A stretch of 64,000 bases of DNA, from positions 62,001-126,000 of the forward strand of contig NZ_JALMDK010000002.1 of the NCBI RefSeq assembly GCF_023094165.1, written 5' to 3'. The stretch comes from Crossiella sp. S99.2 (GTDB lineage: Bacteria; Actinomycetota; Actinomycetes; Mycobacteriales; Pseudonocardiaceae). Positions within the stretch are counted from its first letter, which is position 1. Every line of letters starts with the position of its first letter. Shown in pieces: positions 58,572 through 64,000 of the stretch. The translations under genes and the position numbers were made by a program. The notes beneath the pieces are model-generated. The model did no database searches. It saw only the letters and a list, made by a program, of their open reading frames with translations, and was not told the origin of the DNA.

Positions 58572-58589
58572 CAGGTCAGCGCCTTACTG

Positions 58590-58605
58590 AACCCGATTTC
58601 GGGTT
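58590..58605 (+). terminator. Weak hairpin after csbD
   Basis: AACCCG-attt-CGGGTT followed by TCTGG. It lies 18 bases after the csbD stop. A six-pair stem only, so a modest terminator. Confidence 0.35.
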
Positions 58606-58634
58606 TCTGGTGGCCCTTCGGTATTGTTCTCGGC

Positions 58635-58721
58635 GGTGGCGTGTCCGAGCGGCCGAAGGAGCACGCCTCGAAAGCGTGTGAGGGTGCAAGCCCTCCGTGG
58701 GTTCAAATCCCACCGCCACCG
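58635..58721 (+). tRNA. tRNA-Ser (CGA)
   Basis: Acceptor GGTGGCG pairs with CGCCACC, loop CTCGAAA gives anticodon CGA, long variable arm (GAGGGTGCAAGCCCTC), GGTTCAAATCC T-arm, discriminator G, no encoded CCA. Confidence 0.95.
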
Positions 58722-58725
58722 CTCC

Positions 58726-58763
58726 GCGAGGGCCGGTTCCCCAGAGGGACCGGCCCTCGCTTT
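58726..58763 (+). terminator. Terminator after tRNA-Ser(CGA)
   Basis: GCGAGGGCCGGT plus CCC pair with GGGACCGGCCCTCGC (one bulged T), followed by TTTAT. It starts five bases after the tRNA. Confidence 0.8.
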
Positions 58764-58883
58764 ATGTCCGGGCTGCCGCATGCGGATGACCTGCGGCAAT
58801 CGTTAGGCGAACGCCTACCAAAGTTCACCCGTTCAGGGAAAGATTCCTCCTCCCGACCCCGACCGGGAGGACAAGAGCTTCGG

Positions 58884-61358
58884 ATGAGCTACCGCCGCCG
58901 AGTCTTATTTCCGCTGCTGGCCGCCTCGTGCGTGGCCGCGGCGCTGCCCGCAGGCGCCCTTGCCGCGCCGTCACCCGATGCGCTGATCGCCGAGGTCTAC
59001 GGCGGGGGTGGCAACACCGGGGCCGTCCTGACGCATGACTTCATCGAGCTGGCCAACCCCGCCACCGCGCCGGTCGAGTTGACCGGCTGGAGCGTGCAGT
59101 ACCTGACCGCCACGCCCTCGCCCACTTCCCGCTGGCAGGCGACCCCGCTGACCGGGTCGATCGCCGCCGGCAAGCGGTACCTGGTGGCCCAGGCCAAGGG
59201 CGCGGGCGGGACCACCGCGCTGCCCGCCGCCGACGCCACCGGCACCCTGGCGCTGGGCGGAGCCGCGGGCACGGTCGCGCTGGTGCACGGCACCGAGGCG
59301 CTGACCTGCCTGACCGCGGCCGACTGCGCCGCGGACGCCCGGATCCGGGACCTGATCGGCTACGGCAACGCCGTGGTCAGGGAGAACAACCCGACTGCCG
59401 CCACCGCGAACGCCACCTCGGCCGCCAGGACCGCGCTGACCGACACCGACGACAACGCCGCGGACTTCGCCGTCGGCGAGCCGACGCCGGTCAACAGCAA
59501 GGGCGAGGGCCCCGGCGGGGGTGAGCCCGGTCCGCAGCCGCAGGCCGCGCGGATCCACCAGGTGCAGGGCAACACCCGGGTCTCGCCGTTGCGGGACAAG
59601 CCGGTGCAGGTGCCCGGCGTGGTCACCGCGGTGCGCTCGTTCGGTTCCGCGCGTGGGTTCTGGGTGCAGGACCCGAGTCCGGACGGCGATCCGCGCACCA
59701 GCGAGGGCCTGTTCGTGCACAACGGCTCGATCACCCCGGCGGTGGCCGTCGGCGACGACGTGCTGGTCACCGGCACTGTCACCGAGTTCTACCCGACCGC
59801 AGGCGGCGAGGACCCGCGCAGCACGCCGAACCAGTCGGTCACCCAGCTCACCAAGGCCAGCTGGACCGTGCGTGGCAGCGGGAAACCGTTGCCGGAAGCG
59901 GAAATCCTCCGGCCGGACACTGTGCCCGCCGCGCTGACCGCCACCCCCGGCGGCAGCATCGAGGCGCTGCCGCTGGAGCCGGCCAGGTACGCGCTGGACT
60001 TCCTGGAATCCCGGGAGGGCATGCGGCTGCGGGTGCAGGACGCCAGGGTGGTCGGCGCCACCGACGGCTTCAACGCGTTGTGGGTCACCAGCAAGCCCGC
60101 GCAGAACAGCACCATGCGCGGCGGCACCGTGTACCCCTCCTACACCGACGCCAACACCGGCCGGATCAAGGTCGAGTCGTTGCTGCCCTTCGCGCAGCGG
60201 CCCTTCCCCAAGGCCAACGTGGGCGACCAGCTCAAGGGCGTCACCGAGGGGCCGCTGGACTACAGCCGGTTCGGCGGTTACGTGCTGCAGGCCAGCGCGC
60301 TCGGCGAGCACCTCGCCGGGAACCTGCCTCGTGAGGTCACCCGCAAGCAGCGTGAGCACGAGCTGGCGGTGGCCACCTACAACGTGGAGAACCTCTCGCC
60401 CGCCGACCCGCAGGCCAAGTTCGAGGCGCTGGCCAACGGCGTCGTCCGGCACCTGGCCAGCCCGGATGTCGTTGTGCTGGAGGAGATCCAGGACGACAAC
60501 GGTCCGGCCAACGACGCCGTGGTCTCGGCCGATGCCACGCTGAAGAAGTTCACCGAGGTGATCGCCGCGGCCGGTGGGCCGAAGTACGAGTGGCGGCAGA
60601 TCAACCCCAACGACGACCAGGACGGCGGCCAGCCCGGCGGCAACATCCGGGTCGGCTTCCTGTTCAACCCGGCCCGGGTGTCCTTTGTGGACTGTCCGGG
60701 TGGGGACGCGAACACCCCGGTCAAGGTGGTCAAACAGCACGGCAGGGCGGCGCTGTCGGTCTCACCTGGCCGGATCGAACCGGCTGACGGGGCGTGGGCG
60801 AACAGCCGCAAGCCGCTGGTCGGCGAGTTCCGCTTCCCGGCCCGAGGACCGTTGGCGCGCACCGTGTTCGTGGTGGCCAACCACTTCGCCTCCAAGGGCG
60901 GGGACCAGCCGCTGCACGGCCGGATCCAGGAGCCGAACCGGAGTTCGGAGCTGCAGCGGGTCAAGCAGGCCGTGCTGTTGCGTGGTTTCGTCGACTCGCT
61001 GCGCGCGGTGGACAAGGACGCCAACCTGGTCGTCGCGGGCGACCTCAACGACTTCCTGTTCTCCCCGACGCTGACCACCCTGCTCAACGGTCCGGCGCTG
61101 CACGCGCCCATGAACGACCTGCCGCCCGGCGAGCGCTACAGCTACGTCTTCGACGGCAATTCGCAGACGCTGGACCACATCCTGGTCAACCGCAAACTGG
61201 ACCGGCGGGTGGACTACGACGTGGTGCACATCAACGCCGAGTTCCACGAGCAGGCCAGCGACCACGATCCGCAGCTGGTCCGGTTCCGCCCGCGCACCGG
61301 CCTGCCACTGGTCGACGCGCTGGAGGACCTGATCGATTGTCTGCAACCGAAGAAGTGA
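58884..61358 (+). CDS. Secreted ExeM/NucH-type extracellular nuclease
   Basis: An 824-residue exported protein with a signal peptide (RRRVLFPLLAASCVAAALPAGALA). Domain order: lamin-tail domain at about 30-170 (LIAEVYGGGGNTGAVLTHDFIELAN), an OB-fold region at about 215-460 (VQVPGVVTAVRSFGSARGFWVQDP), then an EEP nuclease domain from about 490 with ATYNVENLSP, VVVLEEIQDDNG, VANHFASKGGD, VVAGDLNDFLFS, DHILVN and EQASDHDPQLV. All metal and catalytic residues are visible. It would degrade extracellular DNA. The ATG was chosen as the start of a normal signal peptide; the Shine-Dalgarno is weak. Confidence 0.88.
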   Translation: MSYRRRVLFPLLAASCVAAALPAGALAAPSPDALIAEVYGGGGNTGAVLTHDFIELANPATAPVELTGWSVQYLTATPSPTSRWQATPLTGSIAAGKRYLVAQAKGAGGTTALPAADATGTLALGGAAGTVALVHGTEALTCLTAADCAADARIRDLIGYGNAVVRENNPTAATANATSAARTALTDTDDNAADFAVGEPTPVNSKGEGPGGGEPGPQPQAARIHQVQGNTRVSPLRDKPVQVPGVVTAVRSFGSARGFWVQDPSPDGDPRTSEGLFVHNGSITPAVAVGDDVLVTGTVTEFYPTAGGEDPRSTPNQSVTQLTKASWTVRGSGKPLPEAEILRPDTVPAALTATPGGSIEALPLEPARYALDFLESREGMRLRVQDARVVGATDGFNALWVTSKPAQNSTMRGGTVYPSYTDANTGRIKVESLLPFAQRPFPKANVGDQLKGVTEGPLDYSRFGGYVLQASALGEHLAGNLPREVTRKQREHELAVATYNVENLSPADPQAKFEALANGVVRHLASPDVVVLEEIQDDNGPANDAVVSADATLKKFTEVIAAAGGPKYEWRQINPNDDQDGGQPGGNIRVGFLFNPARVSFVDCPGGDANTPVKVVKQHGRAALSVSPGRIEPADGAWANSRKPLVGEFRFPARGPLARTVFVVANHFASKGGDQPLHGRIQEPNRSSELQRVKQAVLLRGFVDSLRAVDKDANLVVAGDLNDFLFSPTLTTLLNGPALHAPMNDLPPGERYSYVFDGNSQTLDHILVNRKLDRRVDYDVVHINAEFHEQASDHDPQLVRFRPRTGLPLVDALEDLIDCLQPKK

Positions 61359-61374
61359 GCGGGGAGGGAATCGG

Positions 61375-61776
61375 ATGCGGGTGCGGGCTCAGCTCGGCGT
61401 CGCCGGACTGCTGGTCCTGCTGGGGGTGCTGGTCATCGCGGCGCCGCTGGACGGACCCATGGTGGTCGAGGGCACGCTGATCGAGTTCGGCCCGCACCGC
61501 CCCATCCCGACCGCGATCGACCTGGCCGGGCTCGCGGTGTGCGCCGCGGGCCTGGCCTGGTTGCTGGTGCTGCTGATCCGCTACCTGCCCGCGATCCGCC
61601 GCTGCCTGGGCGAGCGCACCGTGTTCAGCGCGGGCCTGGTCGCCGGCTTCGGCTTCGGCCTGCTGCTGTGCGCGACCGCGACCGGCCTGCCCGGCTGGTG
61701 GATCGTGGGCGGCGCCCTGGTCGGCACCGTGCTGGTGGTGCTCTCGATCAGTCTTGCGCTGCGGGCCCCGGACTGA
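61375..61776 (+). CDS. Small four-span membrane protein
   Basis: A 133-residue protein with four hydrophobic segments (about residues 8-24, 47-69, 82-102, 108-128). No motif that I recognise. It begins 17 bases after the nuclease stop and may share its transcript. The 3' end overlaps the convergent mazG-like gene by 29 bases. Confidence 0.7.
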   Translation: MRVRAQLGVAGLLVLLGVLVIAAPLDGPMVVEGTLIEFGPHRPIPTAIDLAGLAVCAAGLAWLLVLLIRYLPAIRRCLGERTVFSAGLVAGFGFGLLLCATATGLPGWWIVGGALVGTVLVVLSISLALRAPD

Positions 61777-62137
61777 CCCCGGGCAGCCGGGTGTACTTGG
61801 TCAGCTCGCTGCGCCCCTTGACCAGCTCCACCGGGTAGCGGGCCGCGTTCACCGCGCCCTTCTCCCGCATCGCCGCCACCAGGTCCACGTCCAGCACGGT
61901 GGCCAGCCGCAGCAGGTAGGACAGCACGTCGGCCAGTTCGTGCCGGACCCGCTCGGCCTGCTCTTCCCGGCTCATCACCTGCCACGCCTCGTCCTCGGTG
62001 AGCCACTGGAAGATCTCCGCCAGCTCGCCCACCTCGCCGACCAGCGCCATGGCCAGGTTCTTCGGCGTGTGGAACCGATCCCAGTCCCGCTCGGCCACGA
62101 ACTGGGCCACCATCGCCTGCAACTCGCTGATCTCCAC
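61748..62137 (-). CDS. MazG-like nucleotide pyrophosphohydrolase
   Basis: A 129-residue MazG/dCTPase-type protein: WDRFHTPKNLAMALVGEVGELAEIFQW (E-x-x-E) and VRHELADVLSYLLRLATVLDVDL (E-x-x-D). These four acidic residues bind Mg for hydrolysis of NTPs to NMP and pyrophosphate, a house-cleaning role. The single-domain size fits the RS21-C6/dCTPase group. The C-terminus lies in sequence shared with the convergent membrane-protein gene. Confidence 0.88.
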   Translation of the reverse strand: MEISELQAMVAQFVAERDWDRFHTPKNLAMALVGEVGELAEIFQWLTEDEAWQVMSREEQAERVRHELADVLSYLLRLATVLDVDLVAAMREKGAVNAARYPVELVKGRSELTKYTRLPGVSPGPAAQD

Positions 62138-62221
62138 CGCCCGAGTCTAGAACCGGCCCGTCCGCGACCCGCTGACCTGCCGTTTTGGCTGGTCAAACCT
62201 GGCTGGAGTAAGGTTCTCGAC

Positions 62222-62306
62222 GGAGGATTCGCATAGTGGCCTAGTGCGCACGATTGGAAATCGTGTTGGGATAAAACCCTCGGGGGTTCAAATCCCCCAT
62301 CCTCCG
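62222..62306 (+). tRNA. tRNA-Ser (GGA)
   Basis: Acceptor GGAGGAT pairs with ATCCTCC, loop TTGGAAA gives anticodon GGA, long variable arm, GGTTCAAATCC T-arm, discriminator G, no encoded CCA. Confidence 0.94.
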
Positions 62307-62313
62307 CTCAGGC

Positions 62314-62350
62314 CAGCGGCCCCGGACGTCACGAACGTCCGGGGCCGCTG
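62314..62350 (+). terminator. Terminator hairpin after tRNA-Ser(GGA)
   Basis: CAGCGGCCCCGGACGT-cacga-ACGTCCGGGGCCGCTG, a perfect 16-pair stem, begins eight bases after the tRNA. No U-tract. Confidence 0.75.
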
Positions 62351-62481
62351 CCGTTGGCCGGTCAGGGCAGGACAGTGACCACTCGTAGACATGAGGAGAA
62401 CCCCCCATTGCCCTTACGCCCGATGGGGTGATCGACTGCATCCGTCCGGTTGACTGGGGTCAGGCAGGAGGAGTGCCCGGG

Positions 62482-63123
62482 TTGCGCACCGAACAGGTTG
62501 AGGACTGGTTGTCCCGGCTGGCTTCGGCCGGGCCCGCGCCCGGAGGGGGTGCGGCGGCCGCGATGCACGCGGCGATGGCGGCGGCGCTGGTGGAGATGGT
62601 CTGCAACTTCACCGTGGGGCGGCCGAACTACGCCGAGCACGAGTCGCTGGTCCGGCGGGTGTGCGAGGAGGCGACGGAGCTGCGGCGGCAGGCGGTGGAG
62701 CTGGCCGACGCGGACGCGCGCGCCTTCACCGCGGTGACCGAGGCGTACAAGCTGCCCAAGGACTCCGAGCACGACCGGATGACGCGCAGCGCGGCCATCC
62801 AGGGCGCGCTGGTGATGGCCGCGGCGGTGCCGGTGCGCACCGCGGAGGTGGCCTCCCGGGTGCTGGAGCTGGTCGAGCGGATCATCGGGCGGTCCAACGC
62901 CACGGTGCTCTCCGACCTGGCCGTGTCCGCCTCCTCGGCGGGGGCGGCGCTGGCCTCGGCCTCGGTGCACGTGGAGGTCAACCGGGCCTCGATCAACTCA
63001 CCCGAGGTGGCCGACCGGCTCGGGGACGCGGTGGCCAGGATCGAGAAGGCCATCGAGTCCGCGCACCGGATCTCCACCGACGTGCGGGTGCGGATCAGCC
63101 GGGCAACCCCAGTGGCTCGGTGA
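62482..63123 (+). CDS. Cyclodeaminase/cyclohydrolase-fold protein (FTCD C-terminal type)
   Basis: A 213-residue helical protein of the FTCD_C family: EDWLSRLASAGPAPGGGAAAAMHAAMAAALVEMVCNFTVG near the start, with the hallmark P-A-P-G-G-G-A, and ADADARAFTAVTEAYKLPK. Family members act on formimino- or methenyl-tetrahydrofolate. A TTG at 62482 was preferred (AGGAGG ten bases upstream and family-like length); a GTG at 62428 would add 18 residues. A true enzyme role is likely but not proven. It overlaps the convergent gene by 29 bases. Confidence 0.8.
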   Translation: MRTEQVEDWLSRLASAGPAPGGGAAAAMHAAMAAALVEMVCNFTVGRPNYAEHESLVRRVCEEATELRRQAVELADADARAFTAVTEAYKLPKDSEHDRMTRSAAIQGALVMAAAVPVRTAEVASRVLELVERIIGRSNATVLSDLAVSASSAGAALASASVHVEVNRASINSPEVADRLGDAVARIEKAIESAHRISTDVRVRISRATPVAR

Positions 63124-63628
63124 TCCGCAGCTCCTGATCCAGCAAGCGCACCAGCTCGTCGGCCCGCTCCGGCGGCGCCCAGTTCGGCACCAGGCCGAGG
63201 AAATCGGTCAGGTCACGCTGCACCGCCAGCAGCAGGGCGGGCAGTGCCGCGGCGGGCAGGTCGATGCGGGCCGGGGCCGGGTCGCGGTCCACGTGCACCT
63301 GGACCACGCCGTCGCGCAGTTCGGCCCAGGAGTCCGGGGAGTGGCCCAGGTTGGCCTTGTGGCCGGTGAGCACGGCGGCCCAGTCCGTCCATGCCTCCAG
63401 TCCGCAGCAGCAGCTCGGCTCGATCACCGCGCCGGTGGCCGGGTCGGTGACCAGCAGGCCGCCGGCGACCACGATCCCGTCGGAGTCCAGCAGCGCGGTC
63501 AGCGGATCGGCCTCGTCGTCGAGGTAGCCGGCCATCCGGGTGAGCACCTGGTCCAGCTCGGCCGGGGTCAGGCTGCCGGAGATCGGCAGGAAGCTCAGGT
63601 CGTCGAGTTCGATCACCGGTCGCAGCAC
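63095..63628 (-). CDS. Hypothetical protein, 177 residues
   Basis: A protein of unknown family with an N-terminal LPISGSLTPAELDQVLTRMAGYLDDEADPLTALLDSDG, an unusual Cys cluster in EPSCCCGLEAWTDW, a VVQVHVDRD strand and a helical C-terminal half. The Cys-rich spot could bind metal or be a disulfide. The GTG at 63628 was chosen as the first good start after the divergent gene; a GTG four codons later is possible. No neighbour gives a clear role. Confidence 0.6.
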   Translation of the reverse strand: MLRPVIELDDLSFLPISGSLTPAELDQVLTRMAGYLDDEADPLTALLDSDGIVVAGGLLVTDPATGAVIEPSCCCGLEAWTDWAAVLTGHKANLGHSPDSWAELRDGVVQVHVDRDPAPARIDLPAAALPALLLAVQRDLTDFLGLVPNWAPPERADELVRLLDQELRITEPLGLPG

Positions 63629-63703
63629 CTGGCCAGTCTGCGCGGGTTCACTCCTTCGGGCACTCCAATTGCCGGTGCCCAGTGGCGGGGGGAAGCTGCG
63701 CGC

Positions 63704-63964
63704 ATGGCGAACTGTGACGTGTGTGGCAACGACTACTGGATGTCCTTCGAGGTCCGCACGGTCGGCGGCGGCGTGCACACCTTCGACTCGTTCGAGTGCG
63801 CCATCCAGCGGCTGGCGCCCCACTGCGAGCACTGCGGCTGCCGGGTGATCGGGCACGGGGTGGAGGTCGAGGGCCGGTTCTTCTGCTGCGCGCACTGCGC
63901 CCGAAGTGGGGCTTCGGGCCTGGGCGCCCAGATTCGGGACACCGTGGGCGCGCGGCCCAACTGA
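63704..63964 (+). CDS. Small Cys/His-rich metal-binding protein
   Basis: An 86-residue protein with CDVCGNDYW near the start and CEHCGCRVIGHGVEVEGRFFCCAHC: several C-x2-C pairs that look like one or two zinc ribbons, resembling small actinobacterial metallothionein-like or MYM-type zinc-finger proteins. Function unknown. The ATG is preceded by GGGGGGAAG. It is divergent from a protein with a Cys cluster. Confidence 0.7.
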   Translation: MANCDVCGNDYWMSFEVRTVGGGVHTFDSFECAIQRLAPHCEHCGCRVIGHGVEVEGRFFCCAHCARSGASGLGAQIRDTVGARPN

Positions 63965-64000
63965 CCCGCTACACTGTCCATGGACCTCATGCGGCGTCCA

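Noticed and set aside
1..64000. CRISPR arrays, rRNA genes, insertion sequences and prophage
   Set aside because: No regularly spaced direct repeats, rRNA stretches, transposase or phage structural genes were seen on reading both strands.

Overview
The window is very GC-rich (third codon positions almost all G or C), uses many GTG and TTG starts, and is dense in 4-base ATGA/GTGA overlaps. It carries arabinan-type cell-wall genes (two Emb arabinosyltransferases, a GlfT1-like galactofuranosyltransferase, and a Wzm/Wzt exporter) and a Bpa/PafE-type proteasome activator ending in GQYL. This points to an actinomycete with an arabinogalactan wall, most likely of the Pseudonocardiaceae; the family is an inference. 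Several blocks match, from memory, the gene order of Mycobacterium tuberculosis Rv3777-Rv3783 (quinone oxidoreductase, PLP-fold protein, Bpa, Wzt, GlfT1, Wzm) and Rv3752c-Rv3754 (TadA, its partner, TyrA).

Layout. 1-808: tail of a DUF4143 ATPase. 805-10448 (minus): one tightly coupled operon of a small protein, a GMC oxidoreductase, two extended SDR epimerases and two Emb proteins. 10481-11967: a HEPN/Abi-type defence gene and a small unknown. 12056-14643 (minus): GlfT1-Wzt-Wzm. 14808-27155: an accessory block placed between Wzm and Bpa. It holds a metallophore-type ABC importer (binding lipoprotein, two FecCD permeases, ATPase), a divergent MFS exporter, a 34-residue peptide gene with four maturation genes (E1-like leader-binding protein, CocE/NonD-type hydrolase, YcaO cyclodehydratase, SagB-type dehydrogenase), a PIN/HTH toxin-antitoxin pair and an AztD-like periplasmic zinc chaperone.

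The most interesting reading of that block: three promoters (importer, exporter/peptide divergon, AztD) share a 15-base element of the form TGAAA-N5-TTA-Y-C or close to it, resembling actinobacterial Zur boxes. The genes would then form one zinc-responsive circuit: make a small Ser/His oxazol(in)e peptide, export it by the MFS protein, recover the metal complex by the FecCD importer, and buffer zinc with AztD. A ribosomally made azole metallophore of this kind is not something I recognise as described. It rests on gene content and promoter motifs only.

27160-42527: housekeeping and regulatory genes (Bpa, PLP-fold protein, SDR, quinone oxidoreductase, tandem acetyltransferases, zinc metallopeptidase, secreted nuclease-fold and 5'-nucleotidase proteins, three MarR regulators, an SMP-30-like secreted propeller, a RelE-like/HTH pair). 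42971-52546: a triad-less dienelactone-hydrolase-fold protein, an orphan WXG100 pair, acetoacetyl-CoA synthetase, tRNAs, a cold-shock gene, a sortase-anchored thioester-domain protein, a secreted BNR protein, a glycolipid-binding protein and a thiolase. 52613-63964: an FN3 protein, TyrA, an M20 amidohydrolase, the TadA pair, CsbD, a large secreted nuclease, MazG, a cyclodeaminase and two small unknowns. Four serine tRNAs (TGA, GCT, CGA, GGA) and one arginine tRNA (ACG) are spread over 38.9-62.3 kb. I saw no rRNA, CRISPR array, insertion sequence or prophage.
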